Of a DNA stretch of 64,000 bases, positions 6,944 to 15,187 are shown piece by piece. Every line of letters starts with the position of its first letter. Position 1 is the first letter of the stretch. A program made the translations under genes and the position numbers. The stretch comes from Curtobacterium sp. VKM Ac-1393 (GTDB lineage: Bacteria > Actinomycetota > Actinomycetes > Actinomycetales > Microbacteriaceae), in contig NZ_JADKRW010000006.1 of assembly GCF_015350995.1 (NCBI RefSeq), positions 62,001-126,000 on the forward strand, read 5' to 3'. Below the pieces are notes generated by a model, which saw nothing but the letters and a program-made list of their open reading frames with translations, did not search any database and was not told the origin of the DNA.

Positions 6944-9429
6944 CGGTTGCCGAGGCGCCGCTTGATCTTCCCCGCGACGCTGCGCGGGCCCTCGGTGCGG
7001 AAGTAGTGCACCGCCCGGCCGACGTCGTAGCGGACGCCGGACAGCTTCTTGCGGTCCGGCACGCGCACGCGCATCGTGTGGGGCGCGATCGTGGCGGTGG
7101 TGTCGCGCACCGACTTGTCCGCCGCACGGATCGGGTTCCGGCAGAACTCGACGAGCGGGGCCAGCACGTTCTCCCACGTGAACTGCTCGCGCACGCGGTC
7201 GACGTTGCCGATGAACTCGGCACGGGCCTTCTTGTCGAACAGCGCCGTCTCGAGTGCCGTGGCGAGGCCGTCGACGTCCTGCTCGTGCACGGCGACGCCG
7301 AGCTTCTGCTCCGCCACCAGGTCGCCGAACGAGTCACCGGCCGTCGTGACGATGGGCAGGCGAGCCCACAGGTAGTCGAGGATGCGGGTGCGGAACGAGA
7401 ACGTGGTCTCGAGGTGCTCGTAGTGCGTCGAGACGCCGGCGTCGGCCTCGAGCAGGTACGCGCCACGCTCCTCGTACGGGATCCACGAGTCGTTGAAGAA
7501 CACGTGCTTGCCGGTGAGCCCCAGGGCGTCGGCCTCGGCACGGACCTTCGCGACGATGTCCATCTCGGGCACGTCGGGGTTCGGGTGCTGCACGCCCATG
7601 AAGAAGAGCTTCACCGACGGGCGGCGGACGGCGAGCTGCGCGATCGAGCGGACGAGCGTGATCGGGTCGAACCAGTCGTAGATGCCACCGCCCCAGACCA
7701 CGAGCTTGTCGTTCTTGCCGATGCCCGGCACGACGCCCTTGACGCGCGGCTGGTCGTGCACCGGCGGGGTCGAGGACAGCCCGAACGGGACGACGCCGAT
7801 GAGCGATCGGAGGTCGGCGTCGCGCGAGTACGTGCGGGCGTTCACCCGACCGGAGCCGGCGAGCTGCCCGAGCCAGAACATGCGCTGCCGTTCGGACGCG
7901 CAGATGAAGTAGTCACCGAGCTCGAGCTGGTGGTTGAGCGTGTCCGAGGCGTCGAGGATCTGACGGTTCCACTGGTCGACGTCGTCGCTGCGGCCCTGTT
8001 CGAGCTGCTCGAGGTGCAGCGGGTCGTACACGTCGACGACCAGGATCTTGCTCGTCGACTCGAGCACCGGGAACAGCCGGAGCGCGTGACCCTGGACGAT
8101 GATGACGTCGGCCCAGCCCTCGTGCTCGACCATCTGCCGCGGGTGGCGGTGCGGGACGGTGACGACGTCGTACGACGGGTCGATCTGCGACGAGCGGGTC
8201 AGGCTGACGACCCGGACGTCGTGCTCGGACGCGAGCTGCTTCGCCATCTGGGTGGCGCGGATCGCCGGACCGGCCATCTTCGCGCCGATCGAGTCGCCCG
8301 TGATGATGAGGATGCGGCGACGGGTGCCGACCTCGAGCACGCCGAGCGAGTGCACGATCTTGTCGTAGCCGGCCAGGTAGTTCTCGATCGGGTAGGCGGG
8401 TTCGTCGCGGTTGCCGAACAGGCGGAGGAGCTCGCGGTCGCTGCGGACGCGCGTGGCCTGGATCGCGCGGCGGGACTCGGTCATCGACGGCAGCTGCTCG
8501 ACGAACTGGTCGACGCCGTAGATGCCGGCCATGCTCGTCTTCGGCACCGGGATCGTCGGGACGCTGTCGTCGCCGGGGTTCCGCAGGTCGAGCTCGGTGG
8601 AGTCGAGTTCGCCGCGGCCCACGGCACGGCGGACGGCGAGCGCGAGCGACCCGGGCAGCGCGGCGGCGAGCTGCTCGTCGCCGAGGTTCTTGTAGAGCGT
8701 GAAGAGGGCGTTCCGCTCGAGCAGGTAGGTCTCGCGGAAGTCGCCGAACTTGTTCATCGACGCGTGGTGCTTGTGGAACGCGACCGACTTCGGCTGGTAC
8801 CGGAAGCGCCAGCCGAGCAGGTTGAGGCGCCAGCCGAGGTCGACGTCCTCGTAGAACATGAAGTAGCGGTCGTCGAAGCCGTCGAGCTGCTCGAAGAGCT
8901 CTGCACGGATGAACATCGCCGCACCGGTGCCGAACAGGACGTCCGTCTCGCTCTCCCAGCGGCCGGTGTCCGGAGAACCGGCGAAGGGCTTGTAGCCCAT
9001 GCCGTACCAGGTCATCGCGGCCTCGGTGAAGTCGATGTTGACGCCCTCCCAGTCGAGGACCTTCGACGCCACGGCACCGATGTCGGCACCGGACGCGAAC
9101 GTGGCCATCGCCTCGCGCACCCAGCCGGTGTCGGGGCGGGCGTCGTTGTTCAGGAACGCGACGACCTCGCCGGAGGACTTCTCGACGCCGAGGTTGCAGC
9201 CGCCGGTGAACCCGAGGTTGGCGGCGGCGTCGATCAGGGTGAAGTCGAGGTCCGAGGCCTGCAGGCGTCCGAGGTGCTCCGGGCCGGAGCCGTTCTCGAC
9301 GACGATGACCTCGAGCTTGTCCTGCGGCCAGTCCTGCTTGCGGAGCTCCGCGATGCTCGTCAGGGTGTCGTCCGTGCCCTTGTAGTTGACGAGGATGACG
9401 GAGACGACTCCCGGCTTGCGCTGTGTCAC
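6940..9429 (-). CDS. Two-domain glycosyltransferase (GT2 - GT4 fusion)
   Basis: 829 residues. The N-terminal half is a WbbL/rhamnosyltransferase-like GT2: VILVNYKGTDDT, IVVENGSG, the metal site FLNNDARPD, then YFMFYEDVDLGWRLNLLGW. The C-terminal half is a GT-B fold GT4-type domain with KLVVWGGGIYDWFDP and a late donor-binding region SFRTRILDYLWARLPIV. The C-terminus is basic and amphipathic. Two transferases in one chain would add consecutive sugars to a growing cell-wall glycan. GTG at 9429 is preceded by GGAGGAAC, a good ribosome-binding site. It is coupled to the downstream GT by a GTGA overlap. Confidence 0.88.
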   Translation of the reverse strand: MTQRKPGVVSVILVNYKGTDDTLTSIAELRKQDWPQDKLEVIVVENGSGPEHLGRLQASDLDFTLIDAAANLGFTGGCNLGVEKSSGEVVAFLNNDARPDTGWVREAMATFASGADIGAVASKVLDWEGVNIDFTEAAMTWYGMGYKPFAGSPDTGRWESETDVLFGTGAAMFIRAELFEQLDGFDDRYFMFYEDVDLGWRLNLLGWRFRYQPKSVAFHKHHASMNKFGDFRETYLLERNALFTLYKNLGDEQLAAALPGSLALAVRRAVGRGELDSTELDLRNPGDDSVPTIPVPKTSMAGIYGVDQFVEQLPSMTESRRAIQATRVRSDRELLRLFGNRDEPAYPIENYLAGYDKIVHSLGVLEVGTRRRILIITGDSIGAKMAGPAIRATQMAKQLASEHDVRVVSLTRSSQIDPSYDVVTVPHRHPRQMVEHEGWADVIIVQGHALRLFPVLESTSKILVVDVYDPLHLEQLEQGRSDDVDQWNRQILDASDTLNHQLELGDYFICASERQRMFWLGQLAGSGRVNARTYSRDADLRSLIGVVPFGLSSTPPVHDQPRVKGVVPGIGKNDKLVVWGGGIYDWFDPITLVRSIAQLAVRRPSVKLFFMGVQHPNPDVPEMDIVAKVRAEADALGLTGKHVFFNDSWIPYEERGAYLLEADAGVSTHYEHLETTFSFRTRILDYLWARLPIVTTAGDSFGDLVAEQKLGVAVHEQDVDGLATALETALFDKKARAEFIGNVDRVREQFTWENVLAPLVEFCRNPIRAADKSVRDTTATIAPHTMRVRVPDRKKLSGVRYDVGRAVHYFRTEGPRSVAGKIKRRLGNR

Positions 9430-9568
9430 GCGTGTTCCTCCAGCAGCTGGCGCGCAGACGTGCGCGGGTCGATGGCTCGGCCGCGGGGTGCCGCGGACCG
9501 ATGACACCCTACAAGGCGCGCCCCGCCGCTCCCCTGAGGCGGGCGCCGATTCGTGCAGAATGGGCCGG

Positions 9569-10858
9569 GTGACCGCCGCAGTGATCCCGAACACGCCCCT
9601 GTCCGCTCCCCTCCGCGCCGAGTACGAGGCCATCGCGGCCGGCGAGCACGTCGAGGGACCCCGTGGCACCGTCCGGTTCGCCGTGTCGACGGCCGACCCC
9701 ACCGAGGGCAAGGGTGACCTGTTCGTCGCCCTCGGGCTCGCGCGGGCGCTCCGGGCCGAGGGCTGGGGCGTCGCGATGTGGCCGCTCGAGCGCTGGGGCG
9801 AGGAGGTCCCCGCCGACACCGCCGTGGTCGTCAGCATGATCGAGTCGTTCGTGCCCGGGTACGTCCCCGCCGGTACCGCGCTGGTGGCGTGGGTGCGGAA
9901 CTGGACCGCGAAGTGGGCGGCGCTGCCCTACCTGGACGAGTTCGACGCGGTGTGGACGTCGTCGTCTCCCGCACGCGACGCCGTCGCCGCGCAGTACGAC
10001 GGCCCGGTCGAGGTGGTCCCGATCGGTGTCGACACCGAGCTCTTCACGACGGACACGCCCGCACCGCGCGAGCGCACCGACCGCGCCGTCACGACCGTCA
10101 ACTTCTGGGGTGTCCGCCGCCGCGTGCAGGACGTCCTCGCCGAGGTCGCGCCGGCCGAGCCGATCGTCTGGTTCGCCGCGAACGTCGACCACGTCGAGGC
10201 CACCGCCGGCGTGGAGCTGCGCCCGGCGGTGTCGTACTTCGCACTGCCCGAGGTCTACCGCGCCGCCGGGTTCGTCGTCGACGACGTCATCGCACCGGCC
10301 GCCGAGTACGGCACGCTGAACTCCCGACTGTTCGAGTCGCTCGCCGCCGGCGCGCTGCCCGTCACGGACTGCACGCTCGGTCTCGACGAACTCGGCCTGT
10401 CCGACGTGCCGGTCTTCGACGACGCCGCCTCGCTCGAGCGAGCGCTCGCGATGCCCCGCGACGAGCGCACGGCCCTGACCGCCCGGCTCCGTGCCGTGGT
10501 CGTCGAGCGGCACTCGTTCCGCACCCGCGCCGAGCAGGTCGGCCCGGTCCTCGACGCGGCCGTCGCGATCGCGTCCGGTCGGTCCGGTCAGCGCGGCGCG
10601 TTCCTGCGCTGGGCGACCGCGCAGCGCGAGGTCCTGCGGCAGGCCGAGCACGACCGCGACGTGCACCTGTCCGGGGTGCAGGACATCAACCAGCGGCTCG
10701 TCGCGTCCGAGCAGCAGGTCGGTGCGTACGACACCGCGCGCCGACAGGCCGAGGCGGAGCGCGACCAGATCGCGGCGCGGTTCGCGGGCCTCACCCGCTC
10801 GCCCGAGTACCGGCTGCTGCACGGTGTGGGCCTGGTGGCCCGGCGCGTGCGCCGCTGA
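9569..10858 (+). CDS. Glycosyltransferase-like protein (GT-B fold) with C-terminal coiled coil
   Basis: 429 residues. Residues about 30-330 look like a GT-B transferase: VSTADPTEGKGDLFVALGLARAL, a VPIGVDTELF linker, and a donor-side region EYGTLNSRLFESLAAGALPVTD of the Glyco_trans_1_2 type. After about residue 340 comes a charged coiled coil rich in Arg, Gln and Glu, ending SPEYRLLHGVGLVARRVRR, a basic tail that often tethers such enzymes to the membrane. I prefer the GTG at 9569, 7 bases after a CAGAAT box; an ATG at 9560 overlaps that box. Acceptor and sugar are unknown. It ends before a perfect palindrome. Confidence 0.75.
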   Translation: MTAAVIPNTPLSAPLRAEYEAIAAGEHVEGPRGTVRFAVSTADPTEGKGDLFVALGLARALRAEGWGVAMWPLERWGEEVPADTAVVVSMIESFVPGYVPAGTALVAWVRNWTAKWAALPYLDEFDAVWTSSSPARDAVAAQYDGPVEVVPIGVDTELFTTDTPAPRERTDRAVTTVNFWGVRRRVQDVLAEVAPAEPIVWFAANVDHVEATAGVELRPAVSYFALPEVYRAAGFVVDDVIAPAAEYGTLNSRLFESLAAGALPVTDCTLGLDELGLSDVPVFDDAASLERALAMPRDERTALTARLRAVVVERHSFRTRAEQVGPVLDAAVAIASGRSGQRGAFLRWATAQREVLRQAEHDRDVHLSGVQDINQRLVASEQQVGAYDTARRQAEAERDQIAARFAGLTRSPEYRLLHGVGLVARRVRR

Positions 10859-10888
10859 CGGGCGAGCGCGCCCTGGGCGCGACCACGA

Positions 10889-10934
10889 ACGGACGGGAGG
10901 CCCGTGGCGGATCCGCCACGGGCCTCCCGTCCGT
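10889..10934. terminator. 46-bp perfect palindrome (family A), bidirectional terminator
   Basis: The 23-base arms are exact reverse complements about 10911/10912 and contain GGACGGGAGGCCCGTGGCGG. It lies between convergent genes ending at 10858 and 10947. The same GGGAGGCCCG core recurs in palindromes at 28939, 35597, 44624, 53835 and 58980. Confidence 0.85.
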
Positions 10935-10946
10935 CTCGGTGACCGT

Positions 10947-13508
10947 CTACCGCACGGTGACGGTCTTCGTGCCGAAGCTCTTGTAGGTGCCGCTCGGCAG
11001 GTCCTGGAAGTAGACGCGCACGGTGTGCTTGCCCGCCTTCAGGCCGGTGAACTTCCGCGAGAGCCCGACGTCCGAACCCCAGTCCGGGTGCACGGCCTGC
11101 ACGTCGGTGCGGGCGGCGTTCGCCGTGCCCGGGGCGACCGCGACGCCGTCCAGGTGGATCTTGTACTGCACCGGGTCCCAGACGTCCGGGTCGATCGCCC
11201 AGCCGGCGACCGTGATGGTCCCCGTACCGCCGGTGGCCGACTCGTACAGGCCCTTGACCGAGCCGGTCTTGCCGGTCTTGCCCGTGGTTGGCGGATCGGT
11301 GACCGTGACGTTCTTCGTGCCGAAGCTCTTGTAGGTCCCGCTCGGCAGCTCCTGGAAGTACACGCGGACGGTGTGCGTGCCGGCGCTCAGCTCGCCGATC
11401 TTCAGCGCGAGCCCCACGTCGGAGCCCCAGGCGGGGTGGACCGCCTCGACGTCCGTGCGCTTCGCGCTCGCGGCACCCGGTGCGATGGCCACGCCGTCGA
11501 CGTGGATCTTGTACTGCACGGGGTCCCACACGTCGGGGTCGATCGCCCAGCCCCGCACGGTGGCGCTGTTCACGCCGCCGGTGACGGACTCGAACGCGCC
11601 CTTGACCGAACCGGTCTTCCCGGTCTTGCCGGTGGTGCCCGACGGGTCGGTGGGCTCTCCCGACGCGGCCGCGGTGACGGTCACGGTCTTCGTCCCGAAG
11701 CTGACGTACTTGCCGCTCGGCAGGTCCTGGAAGTACACGCGGACCGTGTGCTTGCCGGCCGTGAGCCCGGTGAGGCGGAGCGTCAGGCCGACGTCCGAGC
11801 CCCAGGTCGGGTGCGAGGCCTCGACGTCGGTGCGGGTGGCGTCGGCGCTCCCGCTGTCCGTGCTGACGCCGTCGACGTGGATCTTGTACTTGACGGGGTC
11901 CCAGACGTCCGGGTCGATCGCCCACCCGCGCACGGTGGCCGTGCCGACGCCGCCGGTGACCGAGTCGTAGGACCCGCGCACCGCTCCGGTCTTGCCGGTT
12001 TTGCCGGTCGAGGGGGCGTCGACGGTCACGGTCTTCGACGCGACCTTGACGTAGCCCGTGCCGGGCTTGTCCTGGGTGTAGAGCGCCACGGTCCGCTTGC
12101 CGGGCGTCATGCCGCCGATGGTCTTCGAGAAGCCGACGGTGCTGCCGACGCCCGGGTAGACGTTCGCGACGTCGGTGCGCTTGAGGTTCGCGGTGCCGGT
12201 CGCGCGGCTCGTGCCGTCGACCAGGATCTTCCACGGGCCCGGCTTCGCCGAGTCGGGGTCGAGCACCCAGCCGGTCGCCGTGATCGTGCCGACGCCGCCG
12301 GTGACGGTGTCGAGCGCACCCTTCGGCGCCTCGCTGGTGACGGTGCGGGTGTAGCAGCCGAGCAGGGTGTTCGACCCCTTGCCCTGGTTGATGGCGTAGC
12401 TGCAGACCGAGTGCTTGCCGAGGCTCAGACCGGTCAGTTCCGTGTCGAAGCCGTGCTTGAGGTTGTTCGCACCGAGGGTGGCCGACAGGTCGGGACGGTT
12501 CACGTTCGCCGTGACCGTCTTCGCGCCCTCGCCATCGACGTACAGCGCGACGCGGAGCGCGTTCGACGTGTCCGGGTCGGCTGCCCAGCCGGTGACCGTG
12601 ATCGACGAGGTCGAGCTGGCCGTGACGGCGTCGACGTTGCCGTACGGGTTGCCACCACCGGTCGCCGAGCCGAACCAGTCGGTGTACATGCGCCAGAAGT
12701 TGCGGTTGCCGTACGCCGAGCAGCTGTCACCGGTGCCGTAGAGGTTCGACATCGCGGCGGTGTTCGGGGTGTACGGCGTGTAGATGTACAGCCCGGCGGT
12801 CGCCTGGTTCTGGATGTAGACGGACTTCCGACCACACGCGGCGTTCGGGTTGAGCAGGATCGAGTTGGTCCGGCCCGCCTGGTACGCCCACGAGGTCGGC
12901 GATGCCTGGTACCGCTTGAACTGCAGGGCCGCGGCGTAGACCTGCTGGCCGAAGCCGAAGTACGCCGGGTCGCATGGGGCGGTGTCCGGGCAGGCGAAGC
13001 CGGTGGCGTGCAGGTACATGTACGACGTCGGCGAGGACGTCGTGACGATCCCCTGCTCCTTCTGCAGGAGCACGAGGAGCACCTTCTGGCTGATCCCGCA
13101 CGCGGCACCGACCTGGGCGATCATCGTCGCGGCGGACTTCGTGCCACCGGCGATGGCGCTGCACCGGCCGGAGACGGCGCCGATCCCGCTCATCTTCTGC
13201 GAGAAGTCCTTCAGGCAGGCGGGCCCGCTCGACGACTTCCGGCAGTTCGGGGCGACGCTCGACAGGAACGACTGCACGGCGGCGGCGTTCATCGCCGAGC
13301 CGTTGTAGAAGTTCGCGTCGCTGATGATGTTGCCCGGGTCGAAGTCGCCCGCGACCGCGGCCGAGGCGGACTCGGTCGTGGTCTGCTCGGACAGCATCGT
13401 GCCGAACGTCAGGCCGCTGACGGCGACGGCGAGTGCGGCGACGAGGGCGAGGGACGTCCGGAGGGGCCGGCGACGCCGCCGGTCCGGTTCGGTCTGGATG
13501 GACTGCAT
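10947..13508 (-). CDS. Secreted repeat protein: hemagglutinin/lysozyme-like domain plus five GWAxDPD repeats
   Basis: 853 residues. Residues 1-50 are a Sec-type signal (RRRR, hydrophobic stretch, ASA sites). Residues about 55-280 form a Cys-rich domain containing VLLVLLQKEQGIVT, resembling actinobacterial proteins called hemagglutinin and possibly lysozyme-like. From about residue 290 five repeats of roughly 105 residues follow. Each has a GWAIDPD motif, an IHVDG motif, RTDVEA, HPAWGSDVGL, and KHTVRVYFQDLPSG. The last three are nearly identical and are joined by TGKTGKTG linkers. The ATG at 13508 overlaps the upstream lipoprotein stop (TGATG) and has GGAGG in front. The same repeat occurs in the GH6 protein at 33786. 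Function unknown; a wall- or glycan-binding surface protein is an inference. Confidence 0.8.
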   Translation of the reverse strand: MQSIQTEPDRRRRRPLRTSLALVAALAVAVSGLTFGTMLSEQTTTESASAAVAGDFDPGNIISDANFYNGSAMNAAAVQSFLSSVAPNCRKSSSGPACLKDFSQKMSGIGAVSGRCSAIAGGTKSAATMIAQVGAACGISQKVLLVLLQKEQGIVTTSSPTSYMYLHATGFACPDTAPCDPAYFGFGQQVYAAALQFKRYQASPTSWAYQAGRTNSILLNPNAACGRKSVYIQNQATAGLYIYTPYTPNTAAMSNLYGTGDSCSAYGNRNFWRMYTDWFGSATGGGNPYGNVDAVTASSTSSITVTGWAADPDTSNALRVALYVDGEGAKTVTANVNRPDLSATLGANNLKHGFDTELTGLSLGKHSVCSYAINQGKGSNTLLGCYTRTVTSEAPKGALDTVTGGVGTITATGWVLDPDSAKPGPWKILVDGTSRATGTANLKRTDVANVYPGVGSTVGFSKTIGGMTPGKRTVALYTQDKPGTGYVKVASKTVTVDAPSTGKTGKTGAVRGSYDSVTGGVGTATVRGWAIDPDVWDPVKYKIHVDGVSTDSGSADATRTDVEASHPTWGSDVGLTLRLTGLTAGKHTVRVYFQDLPSGKYVSFGTKTVTVTAAASGEPTDPSGTTGKTGKTGSVKGAFESVTGGVNSATVRGWAIDPDVWDPVQYKIHVDGVAIAPGAASAKRTDVEAVHPAWGSDVGLALKIGELSAGTHTVRVYFQELPSGTYKSFGTKNVTVTDPPTTGKTGKTGSVKGLYESATGGTGTITVAGWAIDPDVWDPVQYKIHLDGVAVAPGTANAARTDVQAVHPDWGSDVGLSRKFTGLKAGKHTVRVYFQDLPSGTYKSFGTKTVTVR

Positions 13509-14092
13509 CACGGCACCTCCGCCGGCATCGGGTCGGACGTCGTCGAGGCGGACCCGACGGCGTACGTGAGGGTGACGGACCATGTGCCACTGGGGACCTG
13601 GGCCGCGGGGAACGCGACCTGCGCGCAGTTGACCGACGAGGCGCTCGCCTGGGCGGTGCTCGTCGCGGTGCGCGTCACGCCGCCCTGCTTCGCGGTGAAG
13701 GTGCACTTCCCGCTGGTGTCGGTGGTGCCGGAGACGAGTCCGCCGGCCTGCAGCGTCTTCGAGCCGGTGTCCCAGCCCGCGTAGGTGACGACCGCGGTGG
13801 CCGGGAAGTCGGACGGGTCGGTGTCCGGCTGGTTCGTCGCGCCGCTGCCGGGGAAGGCACCGGGGGTGTCGTCGTCAGCGGCGGACGTGTCGTCGTCGCC
13901 GGGTGTCGACGCGGTGTCCGTGGGCTCGGCGGCCTGGGAGTCGTCGGCGGTCGGGGTGGGGCTCGCGGTGCGCGAGGCCGACGAGGACGGCGACGGGGCG
14001 GCGTCGTCGCCACCACCGGAACAACCGGCCACGAGGAGACTGAGTGCACCGACCACCGCGAACGCAGCGATCGGCCTGGATGCGAGGAGCAT
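13508..14092 (-). CDS. Putative lipoprotein with Ser/Thr/Asp-rich linker and C-terminal beta domain
   Basis: 194 residues. A type II signal is clear: SRPIAAFAVVGALSLLVAGC, with the lipobox Cys at about residue 24, followed by GGGDD. Residues about 30-100 are a low-complexity Ser, Thr, Asp and Pro spacer. The last 90 residues contain ATAVVTYAGWDTGSKTLQAGG, KCTFTAKQGG and PSGTWSVTLTYA, which reads like a small Ig-like or beta-sandwich domain. I recognise no named family. The stop codon overlaps the start of the repeat-protein gene (TGATG), so the two are very probably made together at the cell surface. Confidence 0.75.
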   Translation of the reverse strand: MLLASRPIAAFAVVGALSLLVAGCSGGGDDAAPSPSSSASRTASPTPTADDSQAAEPTDTASTPGDDDTSAADDDTPGAFPGSGATNQPDTDPSDFPATAVVTYAGWDTGSKTLQAGGLVSGTTDTSGKCTFTAKQGGVTRTATSTAQASASSVNCAQVAFPAAQVPSGTWSVTLTYAVGSASTTSDPMPAEVP

Positions 14093-14242
14093 GCTGACGG
14101 GCCGTCCTGAGGATGTTGACAAGGGTCCGGGTTGCAACAACGGTAACCCGAAAGTGAAGGTTGAGGGTTGGATCGTCCGGAATCACCCCCACTCGGGGTG
14201 CACGACGTCCGTCGCCCATCCCTGCCGCGCGGGCCCGGTGAG

Positions 14243-14248
14243 TATGCT
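14243..14248 (+). promoter_or_regulatory. Possible -10 box for the Wzm/Wzt operon
   Basis: TATGCT lies 33 bases before the wzm ATG at 14282. It is the only good -10 match in the 189-base gap upstream of the operon; no clear -35 is seen. Confidence 0.4.
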
Positions 14249-14281
14249 GTTCCGGTCCTGCCCCCACGAACGAAGAGACGT

Positions 14282-15184
14282 ATGGTCGATCAAGCCCGCA
14301 TGGCGGCGCTCGCGAAGGAACCCCTCGTCGTGATCGGCGCTCCGACGAGTGCCTTCCGCGGAACCTGGCGTGAACTGCGTGACGTCTTCCGACAGCGCGA
14401 GATGCTCGGGATGCTCGTCCGCCGCGACCTGAAGGCGCGGTACAAGGACTCGGCGCTCGGGTTCGTGTGGACGCTGGTGCGCCCGCTGACCCAGCTGCTC
14501 ATCTACTACTTCGTCATCGGCAAGGTCCTCGGGGCCGCCAACGGCATCGACAACTTCGCGATCTACGTCTTCACCGGCCTGACCGCCTACACGCTCTTCA
14601 GCGAGATCGTCGCGGGGTCGACCGGCTCGATCGTCGGCAACTCCGGGCTGATCAAGAAGGTCTACGTCCCGCGTGAGGTCTTCCCGCTCGCCAGCGTGGG
14701 CGCGGCCCTGGTGAACTTCACCATCCAGTTCGCGATCCTGCTCGCCGCGACCGTGGTCATCGGCGTCTTCCCGTTCCACGAGGGGCTCGTCTACCTGATC
14801 CCGTCGCTCGCGGTGATCCTGGTCTACGGCGCCGCCATCGGCCTGGTGCTCTCGGCCCTCAACGTCTACCTGCGCGACGTGCAGTTCGTCATCGACGTCG
14901 GCCTGATGGTCCTGCTCTGGGCCTCGCCGATCGTGTACTCGTACTCGCGGGTGGTCGCCACCGTGAACACCGACTGGCTCATCACGGCCTACACGAACAA
15001 CCCGCTGACGCTGGCCGTGCTCGGCCTGCAGAACGCGATCTGGCTGCACGACCCGGCCGACGTCACGTACCCGGACCACCTGATGCTGCGCCTCGGCATC
15101 GCGTTCGTCATCGGTGTCCTCTGCCTCCTCGGCGCGCAGCGGGTGTTCTCCCGTCTGCAGGGCAACTTCGCGCAGGAGCTGTAG
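14282..15184 (+). CDS. wzm: Polysaccharide ABC transporter permease
   Basis: 300 residues, ABC2-type membrane subunit for export of lipid-linked polysaccharide across the cytoplasmic membrane. The N-terminal cytoplasmic helix reads REMLGMLVRRDLKARYKDS, then FVWTLVRPLTQLLIYYFVIG, the hallmark of Wzm/TagG proteins. About six membrane helices follow, with a short NVYLRDVQFV loop and a SPIVYSYS segment. The ATG at 14282 is favoured because residues before it are not family-like. It is followed after 3 bases by the ATPase gene. The pair implies that at least one polymer here is finished in the cytoplasm before export. Confidence 0.95.
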   Translation: MVDQARMAALAKEPLVVIGAPTSAFRGTWRELRDVFRQREMLGMLVRRDLKARYKDSALGFVWTLVRPLTQLLIYYFVIGKVLGAANGIDNFAIYVFTGLTAYTLFSEIVAGSTGSIVGNSGLIKKVYVPREVFPLASVGAALVNFTIQFAILLAATVVIGVFPFHEGLVYLIPSLAVILVYGAAIGLVLSALNVYLRDVQFVIDVGLMVLLWASPIVYSYSRVVATVNTDWLITAYTNNPLTLAVLGLQNAIWLHDPADVTYPDHLMLRLGIAFVIGVLCLLGAQRVFSRLQGNFAQEL

Positions 15185-15187
15185 ACC

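Noticed and set aside
7006-9504. A plus-strand reading frame of more than 800 codons opposite the GT fusion gene
   Set aside because: Antisense to a gene with clear GT2 and GT4 motifs. Its product is low-complexity Arg, Glu, Asp and Val, as expected for the mirror of a GC-rich gene. Similar long antisense frames, for example at 385-1722 and 4011-5477, were dropped for the same reason.
10947-11990. Long DNA direct repeats suggesting a mobile element
   Set aside because: They are the coding sequence of the last three GWAxDPD protein repeats, in frame and with the conserved residues intact.
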